A stretch of 64,000 bases of DNA, from the NCBI RefSeq assembly GCF_032854445.1, contig NC_088301.1, positions 38,179,187-38,243,186 of the forward strand. The letters run 5' to 3'. The first letter of the stretch is position 1; each line of letters opens with the position of its first letter. The notes beneath the pieces were generated by a model, which was not told the DNA's origin, did not search any database, and saw only the letters and a program-made list of their open reading frames with translations. This DNA is from Liolophura sinensis (Eukaryota; Mollusca; Polyplacophora; Chitonida; Chitonidae). Below, in pieces: positions 34,801-42,000 of the stretch. A program made the position numbers and the translations under genes.

Positions 34801-35175
34801 ACAGCACCAACTTCAGGAATTGCAAAGGTGGGTAAAGTTTTAGAAACACTTTAGGGCTTACTAAAAGTGTGAAAGGGGCCTTATGTGAATTTATTGATTG
34901 GGAGAAAATCATTGCCATTACACCTTAAACCGACACTGGTAGTCTTTTCATGAATAACATTTTTCTACAAGTACGGCACAATTCTGACAGAAAAAAAAGG
35001 ATGACAGCAACTGTGCCACTTCTGTAAATAAAGTAAAGCACAGTGCAAGCATACACTGGTGATATTGTGCAATCGGATATTGTGCAAGAAAAATGTCTAC
35101 TTATAGTGTCAAGTTTACGGTCACGATTACGCCCTTTTATTCGTCTCACTCACCATCCTGTTGACTGACAGGCAT
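3313..35175 (-). CDS. TUT4/TUT7: TUT4/TUT7-type terminal uridylyltransferase (28 coding exons)
   Basis: Complete gene for a 3'-terminal uridylyltransferase, which in animals adds U to pre-let-7, mRNA and other RNA 3' ends in the cytoplasm. Coding exons, in transcript order: 35154-35175, 31790-32320, 31400-31500, 30448-30564, 28410-28587, 28010-28150, 27581-27777, 26124-26267, 25534-25599, 24259-24430, 22838-23766, 19266-19413, 18935-19021, 17409-17506, 15162-15323, 14532-14621, 12510-12623, 12217-12294, 11750-11927, 11104-11151, 10261-10319, 9462-9586, 8836-8882, 8488-8590, 6139-6185, 5531-5940, 4416-4488, 3313-3371. All junctions keep frame, giving about 1507 residues; human TUT7 is about 1495 and TUT4 about 1640. 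Domain order matches the family: C2H2 finger, inactive transferase, CCHC, active transferase, CCHC, CCHC. It is probably the single invertebrate ortholog of both vertebrate genes. Exon 10261-10319 is the least certain. Confidence 0.93.
3600..4200. repeat. Degenerate tandem repeat in TUT intron 27, family A
   Basis: Three diverged units are marked by GATACCACCCATAACAT (3616), AGATACCCACTTCTAATAT (3766) and AACCACCCTTAATATT (4091). Each comes with text such as CAAGCCATGACATAAGCT and TATGCACACAG. The same family recurs at 17860-18540 in another intron of the same gene. Confidence 0.6.
4544..4811 (-). mobile_element. Full-length tRNA-derived SINE with target-site duplication
   Basis: Read on the minus strand, it starts GGGGCCTCCGTGGCTCAGTC with an A-box-like TGGCTCAGTCGG (4790-4801) and a B-box-like GTTCAAGAC (4723-4731). 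It then has a conserved body and a 3' domain ending in a poly(A) tail (T tract on the plus strand, about 4544-4560). It is flanked by the 13-bp direct repeat TACACAGGTAACT at 4531-4543 and 4812-4824. This is a pol III retroelement with no coding capacity; short ORFs across it are artefacts. It lies in the TUT intron between exons 26 and 27. Confidence 0.9.
6139..9586 (-). CDS. TUT4/TUT7: TUT exons 22-25: two CCHC knuckles, each followed by a KRKRR linker exon
   Basis: Exon 9462-9586 encodes DYFF... and the knuckle CRACGKIGHFVKEC, ending NRKQR. Exon 8836-8882 (47 nt) encodes EEDDKRKRRDFDRSLG. Exon 8488-8590 encodes the knuckle CRICGKLGHFAKEC, also ending NRKQR. Exon 6139-6185 (47 nt) encodes EEEEKRKRREFERSIG. 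The 47-nt exons have the same length and phase and nearly the same peptide, so the knuckle and linker pair looks tandemly duplicated. The knuckles bind RNA and help processive uridylation in TUT4/7. Both knuckle exons end at a weak GTTTGY donor. Confidence 0.9.
6186..8487 (-). other. TUT intron 24 (exon 24 to exon 25)
   Basis: A 2.3-kb intron between the third CCHC exon and the second linker exon. Apart from the decayed SINE it is AT-rich with no recognised gene. A GC-richer patch near 8030-8200 has a short minus-strand ORF that matches no family I know. Confidence 0.6.
6490..6665 (-). mobile_element. Decayed SINE copy, 3' part
   Basis: Tail (plus-strand TTTATTTATTTGATTGGTG), then GTACTCAAGAATATTCCACTTA and CCAGCATTA, and a body matching the full-length copy at 4544-4811 with many substitutions. 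The tRNA-like head is missing or unrecognisable. It lies in intron 25 of TUT. Confidence 0.75.
8690..8765 (+). repeat. Dispersed repeat family C, truncated copy
   Basis: TTTCACCCAAAACTTTTTTGA, GTGATACAATTTGC and CTGATTGATTCAT match, in order and orientation, the copies at 22195-22440 and 60768-60990. It sits in the intron between the two duplicated linker and knuckle exons. Confidence 0.6.
9587..11103 (-). other. TUT introns around exon 21
   Basis: AT-rich sequence flanking the tentative exon 21. No second candidate exon encoding the conserved post-LSRK helix could be read on the minus strand. No SINE is recognised here. Confidence 0.5.
10261..10319 (-). CDS. TUT4/TUT7: TUT exon 21 (tentative, divergent end of catalytic module)
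   Basis: An exon of length 2 modulo 3 is required here because exon 20 ends in phase 1 and exon 22 starts in phase 0. This 59-nt stretch fits: it has a CTGCAG acceptor, an open frame reading SLRLKTTACARDRGMRFLK, and a GTACAT donor. Its sequence does not resemble the conserved helix that follows LSRK in vertebrates. Another exon in 9587-11103 could be the true one, though I did not find it. Confidence 0.45.
11104..19021 (-). CDS. TUT4/TUT7: TUT exons 13-20: active catalytic module
   Basis: Exon 17409-17506 carries LFGSSCNGFGFRHSDLDICM with the DxD pair (near D964 and D966). Exon 15162-15323 carries ILPITTAKVP-type sequence and LEGDISLYNTL with the third catalytic Asp (near D1024), so the triad is intact. 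Exons 14532-14621, 12510-12623 (CDIGDASRGSLSSYGY ... PPVIPVLQE), 12217-12294 (VDGWNAWYF) and 11750-11927 (LWIGMFRYYTEHFDFKE) form the central and PAP-associated domain. Exon 11104-11151 gives DPFDLNHNLGAGLSRK. These stretches are near-identical to human TUT4/7, supporting real uridylyltransferase activity. Confidence 0.95.
12778..12920 (-). mobile_element. Decayed SINE copy
   Basis: Plus-strand text GATTTGTGTTTTAAGCTGTA, CTCAAGAATATGTCACTTAT and GTCATCCACAGCTTGTTGGCA follows the SINE consensus in order. The head is absent. It lies in TUT intron 16. Confidence 0.7.
13187..14065. mobile_element. Terminal-inverted-repeat element (MITE-like)
   Basis: The left end, CAGTGAAGTATTAATTTTTG then CGGATTT, is the imperfect inverse of the right end, AAATCCGCGAAGATAAATT ... 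AAGTACTTCACAG. The span is about 880 bp with no transposase ORF, so it is probably a non-autonomous DNA transposon. A sub-motif (GAAAATTAATTCC) occurs near both ends. The target-site duplication is not clear. It lies in TUT intron 16. Confidence 0.65.
15850..16405. repeat. Degenerate tandem array, three units of about 170-190 bp
   Basis: Units share GTAATTA-rich leaders followed by ACTTAAGCAT at 15891, 16058 and 16245, then GTTCAGA..GGGCAAGAT-type text. The array ends with GACAGACAGACAGAG and CCTTGAGGGGTGTATA. I recall similar arrays as common in bivalves. The two 60-100-codon ORFs inside it are repeat artefacts. It lies in TUT intron 14. Confidence 0.7.
17625..17740 (-). mobile_element. Strongly decayed SINE-like fragment
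   Basis: TTGTTTAATGCCATACTCAAGAACTTT resembles the SINE 3' domain; the remainder (GGCGAAGGAAAGCGGAGTGCC) is only loosely similar. It lies in TUT intron 13. Confidence 0.45.
17860..18540. repeat. Degenerate tandem repeat in TUT intron 13, family A
   Basis: Units carry AGATACTGCCTGTAACATTTTACTTAAC (17993), GATACCACCCATAACATTTTAC (18204) and GATACCACCCCTAACATTTTG (18474), with TATGCACACAGAGCATCTAC between them. It is the same family as 3600-4200. A short (AC)n(AT)n(ACAT)n microsatellite at 18348-18382 interrupts it. Confidence 0.65.
19266..19413 (-). CDS. TUT4/TUT7: TUT exon 12: first CCHC zinc knuckle
   Basis: Encodes VVCSICQLEGHLKQACPED, a C-x2-C-x4-H-x4-C knuckle (near residues 872-885), followed by LPDLPPLPEMTSKHLKIL. 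That Pro-rich linker and helix lead into the catalytic module in all TUT4/7 proteins. It ends in phase 1 and joins the next exon to give EEVPADFAP. Confidence 0.95.
22195..22440 (+). repeat. Dispersed repeat family C
   Basis: AAGTGACATAATTTGCTCGA, TTCTGATTGATTCGTCCACC and GCTTCTGAAAGTGAATTTTT align in order with the copy at 60768-60990, about 38 kb away in ANKRD29, and with the fragment at 8690-8765. Confidence 0.7.
22475..22580 (-). mobile_element. Decayed SINE copy, left arm of an inverted pair
   Basis: Tail on the left (TTTATTTATTCATTGGCTTG), then CATACTCAAGGACACTTTAC and GGAAACAGAGTAGAGCC. Its orientation is opposite to the copy at 22640-22795. Confidence 0.7.
22640..22795 (+). mobile_element. 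SINE copy, right arm of an inverted pair
   Basis: Head-truncated copy reading GACAGCAACCTGCAGATGG, the GGGTTTCCCCCCGGGCTCGG region and CCACCATAATGCTGGCTGC, with tail CAAATAAATAAATAAAT. It ends about 45 bp from the 3' splice border of the large TUT exon 11. Confidence 0.85.
22838..23766 (-). CDS. TUT4/TUT7: TUT exon 11: end of PAP-associated domain and long acidic linker
   Basis: The largest exon, 929 nt. The first ~40 residues (PFSRKRNV ... VFDYIYDCLRQAYKYFG) close the N-terminal module. The rest is a Ser/Asp/Glu/Asn-rich linker, probably disordered, ending QFTFSLETLTDGK just before the first zinc knuckle. The linker in human TUT4/7 is likewise long and acidic between the two modules. A SINE pair sits immediately downstream in the intron. 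Confidence 0.92.
24259..28587 (-). CDS. TUT4/TUT7: TUT exons 5-10: inactive N-terminal nucleotidyltransferase and PAP-associated domain
   Basis: Exon 28010-28150 carries LQLYGSSVTGFALKTSDANVDI, the nucleotidyltransferase GS motif. The DxD is replaced by D-x3-D, as in the dead domain of human TUT4/7. The position of the third catalytic Asp, in the CFQLTVGNSQA stretch of exon 27581-27777, has no Asp. Exons 26124-26267, 25534-25599 and 24259-24430 encode the PAP/25A-associated helices (FYLQQLCPPVLPVLHE, GELWLNMVKFYSLTF, then AVEDPFSRKRNV reaching into exon 11). The domain is predicted to bind but not catalyse. All exon phases match. Confidence 0.9.
24895..25040 (-). mobile_element. Decayed SINE copy
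   Basis: CAAGCTCAAGAATATTTTAC, CAGCATTATGGTGGGAAG and AAACCCACGACTATCTGCA follow the SINE consensus. It is in the same orientation as the neighbouring copy at 25099-25280. Confidence 0.75.
25099..25280 (-). mobile_element. SINE copy, well preserved 3' two-thirds
   Basis: Tail (ATTT)n on the left, GTACTCAAGAATATTTCACT, CAGCATTATGGTGGGAGG and AAACCCACGACCATCTGCAA, up to GAGAGGAAGCCAGCATGA. The tRNA-like head is replaced by unrelated sequence. The two overlapping 80-90-codon ORFs here come from the repeat. Confidence 0.85.
28588..30447 (-). other. TUT intron 4
   Basis: A 1.9-kb AT-rich intron. Only a truncated SINE 3' end at 29583-29660 is recognised. Confidence 0.7.
29583..29660 (-). mobile_element. 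Truncated SINE 3' end
   Basis: (ATTT)n tail, GATTGTTGTTTTATGCCGTG, CTCAAGAATATTTCACTTAT and ACGACAGCA, then an abrupt loss of similarity. A short but well preserved copy. Confidence 0.8.
30448..30564 (-). CDS. TUT4/TUT7: TUT exon 4: C2H2 zinc finger of the N-terminal (Lin28-interacting) module
   Basis: Encodes a finger of the form C-x2-C-x12-H-x5-H (CRLCEFH ... KEHMKDRRH), with ligands near residues 230, 233, 246 and 252. In TUT4/7 this matrin-like finger precedes the inactive nucleotidyltransferase and belongs to the module that contacts Lin28 and pre-let-7. Whether Lin28 binding holds here is inference. Both ends are phase 0. Confidence 0.9.
31400..32320 (-). CDS. TUT4/TUT7: TUT exons 2-3: basic, low-complexity N-terminal region
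   Basis: Exon 31790-32320 encodes a Lys/Arg/Ser/Glu-rich, probably disordered tract with basic clusters such as RRPRKKKKSAE. Exon 31400-31500 begins after a T-rich tract and CAG at 31501-31504 and encodes GGSPDGKVGDRPSLQTDQ and so on to PLKK. The acceptor about 15 bases further upstream looks usable, but it would break the frame from the preceding exon, which fixes this start. Divergent disordered N-termini are usual in TUT4/7. The donor after exon 3 is the unusual AAG|GTTTGT. Confidence 0.85.
33160..33285 (-). mobile_element. Decayed SINE copy, left arm of an inverted pair
   Basis: TTTATTTATTTATCTGATTT, CTATTCAAGAATATAATC, CAGCATTATGGCGGGAGG and CTGCTGGCAGACCTTCC are in SINE order, with internal deletions. 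Confidence 0.75.
33320..33589 (+). mobile_element. Near full-length SINE with target-site duplication
   Basis: The head GGGCCTCCATGGCAAAGGTG and B-box GTTCAAGTC (33404-33412) are followed by the full body. The 3' domain TGGCCGCCGTCGTATAAGTG, TATTCTTGAGTACAGTG precedes an (AAAT)n tail. It is flanked by the 11-bp direct repeat AATAACTATTT at 33309-33319 and 33590-33600. Same family as 4544-4811, opposite orientation. Confidence 0.88.
35154..35175 (-). CDS. TUT4/TUT7: TUT coding exon 1 (start codon, 22 nt)
   Basis: The exon reads MPVSQQD plus one base and ends at a strong donor (G|GTGAGT). Its phase-1 end joins exactly to the two leading bases (GG) of the next exon, giving MPVSQQDGNLKLAEM and so on. 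I chose this start because both the donor strength and the phase agree. A fallback start is the internal ATG at 32300 (MAEHLN...), 14 codons downstream. No in-frame upstream ATG is close by. Confidence 0.65.
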
Positions 35176-35948
35176 GAGACTGGTGTGTAACTGTTTAAGA
35201 CGGCGTACATGTAGTACGATATTGTGATATCTCCAGCATGTATTAGCGTGAAGGCCAGCTGGATTAAAGTAAAAGCTTAATATGACAAGTTTCCACTCAG
35301 TTCAGACAAGTTTAGCTGTGAGAATGGAAGAAGGCGCTCCACTCCCCTTCCCCCTCCCCCTCCCGTCTCCCAGTCCCACGTGAATGGAGCCATTTAACCA
35401 AACCGTTTAGGTTCTTTTCCCATTAATTTCACACAACAAATAAATACCCTATTCGAACATACAATACTGAATCTTACCACCCGTTCGAAGTCTGGATAAG
35501 TTCTTGAATAACAATAACTTATTGAAGCAAAGTAAAAGTGAAAACACAAATGACTCGCAAGGTGGGCGCCATTTTCAACTTGTATCACAGGAAGGTTAAA
35601 TTTAAAATGACGTTGTAGTGAAAAGTTGAAAACGGATAAAGCAATTACAGCCAGGAATTCTCTAAAAATCACCAGATTCAATTTCCACACTCTGTAATCC
35701 TTTTTTCCCATTAAAACAATAGCCTAAGTTACTCATTTTGTTGAAGCCATTCGATTATAATTATCCTTTTCGGAATTTACGTCAGATTTGAGGTTCAAGA
35801 ATCTCGTTCTGTTTTTTTTTATTCAGCCCCACATTGTCAAAAATTTAAGATGGTTGATTGTGTCTGTGGGTTGTGAAAGGTTTTCTGTTAGCGAGAAAAA
35901 ATAACGTCAGTTAGACTTCCCAAACCATCGTTCTGAAATTTGTTCAAA
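35176..35948. promoter_or_regulatory. Shared upstream region of divergent TUT and REXO1 genes
   Basis: Only 773 bp lie between the two start codons, so both promoters must sit here or overlap upstream exons. A CACGTG E-box (35377-35382) follows a pyrimidine-rich CCCTTCCCCCTCCCCCTCCC stretch. GGCGCCATTTTCAA (35567-35580) resembles a YY1-type site, and TACGTCAG and AACGTCAG occur near 35778 and 35903. No TATA box is evident. Transcription starts are not visible. Confidence 0.5.
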
Positions 35949-36060
35949 ATGTTTACTTCTTCTGGGTATTTCAGAGGCCTTAATTGTCCGTATTTTGCGA
36001 ATGGCTTGTGTGAACGGGCTTACTGCCACTTCAGACATTCTAAACCGATACCAGAGAAAG
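35949..36060 (+). CDS. REXO1: REXO1 exon 1: N-terminal CCCH zinc finger
   Basis: Encodes C-x7-C-x4-C-x3-H (ligands C13, C21, C26, H30) within [10 protein letters not shown] and YCHFRHSK, as at the start of vertebrate REXO1. It ends in phase 1 at AAAG|GTTTGT, an unusual donor. Confidence 0.92.
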
Positions 36061-39000
36061 GTTTGTTCGTCTTGTTTTTCCCTGTCAACCTGTGTTAGTC
36101 AAGACTGCCTCTTTCTTGCAGAAAGTGGTAAATACGATTCGGACCCACGGTAACTTCATAAATATGGACGATATAGGTCAATCAGACCACCCATGAGCAG
36201 GCTAGGTTTATATTAGATTTACTGTACCGGTATCTTTAGTCTAGAGTCGATGTAAGGCTATTGCAAAGACAAGGTGGCTGCATTTGTTGGTTGCTGACCT
36301 GCTTTTTAGATGCTCATTGTGAAAAGCAGGCTCTTCAATGAACTGACCTCACTCTCCCAGGTTACAGCAACCTCACGATTACAATTTTCACCAACAAACC
36401 TAACTCTAGTCAAAATGAATTTATTTTAGGGATCTCACAAATTACTGCAAGTTTGCATGAGCTGGAGTGGGGGCTTTTGCAAACTAACAGGGCTAAAAGG
36501 TGTGAATATTCAATATACATATCACATAGTTGGTCATCTCTACTCAATGGTGCCATCTGCAGCTTCTGTAAAGTCACATCTTTTAACTGTGTTAGTTGCG
36601 AGAACTCCCATCTGTCTCATCTAAACCTGCGTTAACTCAAAAGACTCCTGAAATGCTGATTTGGCTTATTGGTTTGACTGCCTCTTGAGTTCCACAAATG
36701 TGTTTGTCAGTATCATGTCAAGTAACATTTATTCCGCTTACAGTATTGCTTGTGTGTACTGTGGGAGTGGTGGTTGTTATTTGACGCTGAAAGTTGTAGA
36801 CTTGATTAATTCTGCCAAGAACAACTAAATAACTGCTTAAATTACCAGTTCCATGACCTTAATAAGAAAGAACCCATCACAAATATGTCCACAATGAAGA
36901 TCCAATATTGTTTACATTCACACACAAAAGCTCTCCTTCATCAAGGAGAATCAGTCATGTATGATGGTACTCAGTTCATAGATTGTCACTGGCAAGTGAC
37001 CAAAAACAGGAAATCCCAAACTTGGTTTCCGTTTTGCAACAGGGCAGGTCTTCAAGAATTTGTGTTAGTTCCTAGAACTGGCGTGATAGCCATGGGGCCT
37101 TTTTTGATACTGTGTGGTAACTAAACAAGTCAAGCCCTCTACAATAATGTTTTATGAAAAGGTTGGTTTAATGCACATGTAAAAGATGGCTGATATTCCT
37201 AATCATGGTTTTAGCTCCATTTTTTGAGGGGTTTTCTCCATTATCTTCATAACATTAAGGCTGTTGACGAAGTTACCATAGTTTACTATATTCCAAGTTT
37301 GTTAATTACGTCACACAACTGTATTGTTGTTCTGATGAGATTTCATGGACAGGGTGTAAGGGATTCATTTTCATTTATTTTGTTTATTTGTTAGTTGTTT
37401 AATACCAGTCTCAAGAATAATTCCCTTGTACAACGGCAATTTGAAACCAGAGTGCTAATAGGAAACCATCAACCTTTGACATGATACTGACAAACTATCC
37501 CTTTTGTGACATGCAGATATTAATATCATATTAGTGGCAGACAAGTGGTTTTAACAAATATTAGACTGCAGAAATGGCCACACAAGCATGAGATCACTGT
37601 TAGGAGTAGCAATACATGAAATGTTGTATAATTGAACACATTTGCAATATCTTTGAAAAACTATTGAAAGTTGGCATTTTTTGAACAAATTGCTCTTAAA
37701 TATCTCTTGGATAAAACCTCTAGAAACTCATCTGGCTGACAAATGTCAGTACAGTGTGGTGATATGAACATTTCATTAAATTGACCTGAGTGAAGGTGGA
37801 AATATATCTTGTGGTAACATTTACAAGGATGAATTAAAGCATGCACAGAAATTATATGATTAATCTTTCAGATTCTGTGACATCACTCTCAAGATCTGTG
37901 AGCAAAGAAGCATTAGAAAACAATGTTCCTGCCATTTACGGAGGGCCCAGTAGCAACTTCAAACCCAGTGATGAATGGGAACCTCAAAAGGCAGAGAAAG
38001 ACCCCAAAACAGAAAGTGAAGATGCACCACCAAACAACAGTGAGGAGGAAAACAATGCTGGAACAGATGGAAGTAAAATTGGTCCATATGGAAAGTACTG
38101 GCCTGCCCAGCAATATGAGCCTGTAGTTGGTGATCCTGGGAAAGTACCAAATGTGAAATACACCCCAACACCTATCAGTGCATTGGAAGTCAAAAAAGAG
38201 GCTGAAAAAATTGTACTTACTCAAGCAAAAGGAGGAGCTATGCTGGAGTATAACCCTACGCCTATTGTACAGTTGCAGCAAATGCGACGTAAGCCAAGTC
38301 ATAGGTTGAAGGGAAAGTCTGCAGAGGGTATGGAATATGACCCAGAGAGTAACTTTTCTACTCAGGACAAACCAGGTGAAGAGGGAGTAAAATGTAGAAA
38401 GCGAACAATTAGTTCTGACTTGGACAGCATTGAGTACATTCCAACAAAAAGAAATCACACAGATATTGAAGGCGAGTTTAGTGAGGAGGAGTACCAGCTA
38501 GAACCTGTTGAGAATCTCCCAGAGTATGTTCCCACCTCGATGGCAACTGCAAAGTATCCCATAGGTAATGTTGATGCTACCCTCATTGACGTTCGTTTTC
38601 AAGAAAATGGAGACAATACCAAGGAGGATGAGAATAAGATACCCGAAAGTCGTCTCAGCATGAATGACTATATTAAGTTATTGCTTAATCCTGCTGATAC
38701 ATGTACTGCATCTTCCTCAGGAAATCATCATTTTGAATTGAAAAAGAAAGATAAGGGCTTAAAATCAAACAATGCTAGAACAAACTCAGTAAAATCTGAC
38801 ACAAGTTCAGGAACAAAAAAGGAGAAACATAGTGAAAAAGAAGGTAGAAATGGCACAAATAGGGAATGCCGAGCCTCGACAGATAGCAGAATGGATGGAA
38901 ATAGATCCGAGAGGCAAACTAGTAAAGATACAAATTCTGGTCATAGAAGGGAGAAGCGAAATTCTGAGAGTCATGTCTCAAAGTCTCATGGTCATGCTCA

Positions 39001-42000
39001 TAAAGATAAGGAAAGTAAGTCATCAAATGGTCACAAATCATCATCGTCATCAAAGGACAAAACCAGTTCGTCAACAAATTCGCACAGATCTGACTCTAGC
39101 AAGAATCATAAACATCACAGTAAGAATCATCGAAATAATGACAAATCTCGGCACTTCAGTTCAGAGAAGTCTGGATCAGCCCACAGTAGTAAGCATGACG
39201 ATGGGAAGGACAACGCGACATCTAATGATCATGGAAAAGGCCTCAGTCAGTCAGGTGGTTTTAGTTCACAAGGGCCTGAAAAAACAAATGGCAGTGTCCA
39301 CACAGGACAGAAGCAACTTATTGATGTGAATTTAGACTTGTTCGGAGCTGATAGTGATGTCAGTGATGACAATGCTGTGACAGTGTCAAACATGGTCGCC
39401 GGTGAAGATCGAGATAGTGATGATACATTCAGGGGAGATAATTTGGATAGTGACATTGAAATACAGTATGACTTGTCAGACATAGAAGAAGATGCAGATA
39501 CATACGAAGAATGTTTGCGGATATTCCATGAAAGTGGAGCAAAGTTGAAACTACCGAATGTAGGAAAGGTAAAAATTGAAATGTTATGCAACAAAGGAGT
39601 TGATGCATTTGCCCTTCCAGTCACATTTTTAAAACCCAAACTGGATACATTCTGAACAGCTTTCTGGGTTATATCACAGGGAAATATGTTCATGTTTCTA
39701 AGTAGCTCAAAGCTAAACTTTTACGTTCTAAAATCAATCTAAATGCCTAGAATTCATCCCACAGCCTAACGTTTAATTTTTTTTTTTAACTTCTTCTAAA
39801 GAATATTGTTAATCCCTCTAATAACATTTCCATATTATAAATTTTTCAGCTGAAAAATACAAAAGTATGTCATTTTACAGAGTAACCAATCCTCTTTATC
39901 TCCAATGTTGTAGTCATCTCACAAAGGCATGGAAGATGATGACACTTCAGTTAAATTGGGGAAGAAAAGAGTTGCACATAAGCTTGAATCTGTAAGTGTA
40001 ATATTATATTTTCCATTTTTTTATTTGCCATTAATATACATTTTTCTCATTTGGTATATGTACATGTATCCGTTTACCTTTACGTGATGTTAAGCAACTG
40101 TACTTGTAATCAAATGAATTTGAAACATTGGTAAGGATTGTTCCTCCTTCATGCATATTTTTGTGGTCAATAATTCAGCAAAGTGTGTTAATTATTGACT
40201 GTTTTAACAAAGGAAAGGAATTTTATTTACTGGCAACAAACAACTGTTGTAAGTATTTAAGTAATATAAACTTCAGAATCATTTTTGAATATCTTACTTG
40301 AAAATGTAGATTTTGCTCCAATATTATTTTGGGGAAGAAATTGTAATTATTGCTTGGAGCATCTATTATTTTTAGAAACATGTCAAGAAATAATGCAGAT
40401 TTTCTACTTTCTTTGAGCAGAATAAAACTAAGCAACATGAATGTGTTATAAATTGTTTATTGCTTGACTGTGATGGGAAAACTTTTGTTTTACAGAATTC
40501 TGTAAAAAAAGTCAAAGAAAGACCCATGGCTAAATTAAGCCCGGCTCAGGTGATGCACAACAGATTTGTACAGATGCAAAAGAGGGCTTTGGAAGCCGTT
40601 AAAGCAAATCAGTCAAAACAGGTGAAAGCTTTTGCTATGAATAAACTGTTTGAAGTATTGGAATTTCAATTGAATGGTGTCTTGGTCCGTCTCCTTTCTT
40701 AAATTCTTCATAAATACGTTGAGAGAATTCCTTATATAGGCTTGATGGGAAGGTCTGACAGCAACCTGTGGATGGTCGTGGGTTTCCCCTGGGCTCTGCC
40801 TGGTTTTCTCCTACCCTTATGCTGGTCACGGTCGTATAAGTGAAATATTCTTGAGTAGGCATAAAACAGTCAAATAAATAAATAAAATAAATATATTGGC
40901 TGTATAATTTACAAAAAAGAAAAACATGCTTTGTAAGTCTAAAGATGGTCATCATCAGTTACTGTGAGTTTAAGAGTGTACACATACAAGTAAAAGATTA
41001 AATTCATTTGTGGATATATACACATGACATAGCTGCCAGGTTCCCACAATAGCCATAAAAATTAAGATCAAAACTAAAAATCTTGACTTGCTATCATGGG
41101 TTTCTTTTGAACGTCATGTGTCCTACCTTCAGCTGAGCCAAAATTAGCTCAGTAGTGAGAAGTGGTATGATCATTAATTCTTTGGATTTTGTCTTTTAGG
41201 AACCATCCACATCTGGGACATTGTCAAAGTCTAGAGTATCTCATGGGGCAAGCTTGGCTTCTCGACAGAAAGAAAAACTTACTATAAGTACAGCCTCGAA
41301 GACAGAGAAAAGAGAGGCACATACTCCTGTGGTGGTCAGTATATATATATATACAGGACGATAGAGTGAATCCATAATGACCATATTAATTTTTGCTGTT
41401 CATCATAATATCACATGATTGGGTCGGGGAACTAGTAATAATGTTTCTTATTCTTTTGTTCTGTTCAATTTTAGTATGTTTTTTATTACAGGGTGCAGGT
41501 CTGTGTGTAAATTGCTGGTATGCACAGGCTCTTGGTTCATTTGAGCTTAACTATCTTTGGTATGATAATCTGCCATTGTTTTTATGATTTATTAGTGAAT
41601 ACCCTGTTAATAAACACCAACTTTTCAATCAACATGATTGCCATGATTTTAGATCACTGTGTTGAAAAAACAGATATGCCCTAAGTACTTGCAAATTCGC
41701 CTCTGAGTAAGTTTAATACTTATTTTGCCTCATTCTGAGTTGAAAGGTAAAATTTCAACACCAGAAGTAATGTTTTATGACCTTTATTTTGCTGCCAAAA
41801 TATACATGTATCATATTAATCATAATAATTTTGCTTACAGGCATTATTACCAAGACCCACAGTACCAGCTGACTTTGGGAGCAAAATTCCCACCAATGTT
41901 CGCCAGCGTTACCTGAATCTCATTATAGATGAATGTCTGAAACTCTGTAAAACAGAGAAGGAGGCCTATGACAGGGTAAGCAGTCATGTATTGAAACAGC

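Larger units (their letters stand above)
32321..35153 (-). other. TUT intron 1
   Basis: A 2.8-kb first intron. It contains an inverted SINE pair (33160-33285 and 33320-33589) and a perfect palindromic CRE-type TGACGTCA at 34275-34282. The rest is AT-rich with nothing recognised. Confidence 0.6.

Noticed and set aside
36885-37124. 79-codon ORF in REXO1 intron 1
   Set aside because: Exon 1 joins exon 2 in perfect phase without it, and no family match is visible.
37913-38458. 181-codon minus-strand ORF
   Set aside because: Antisense shadow of REXO1 exon 2.
38832-39693. 165-codon plus (+1 frame) and 148-codon minus ORFs
   Set aside because: Out-of-frame and antisense shadows of the Ser/Lys/His-rich and acidic parts of REXO1 exon 2.
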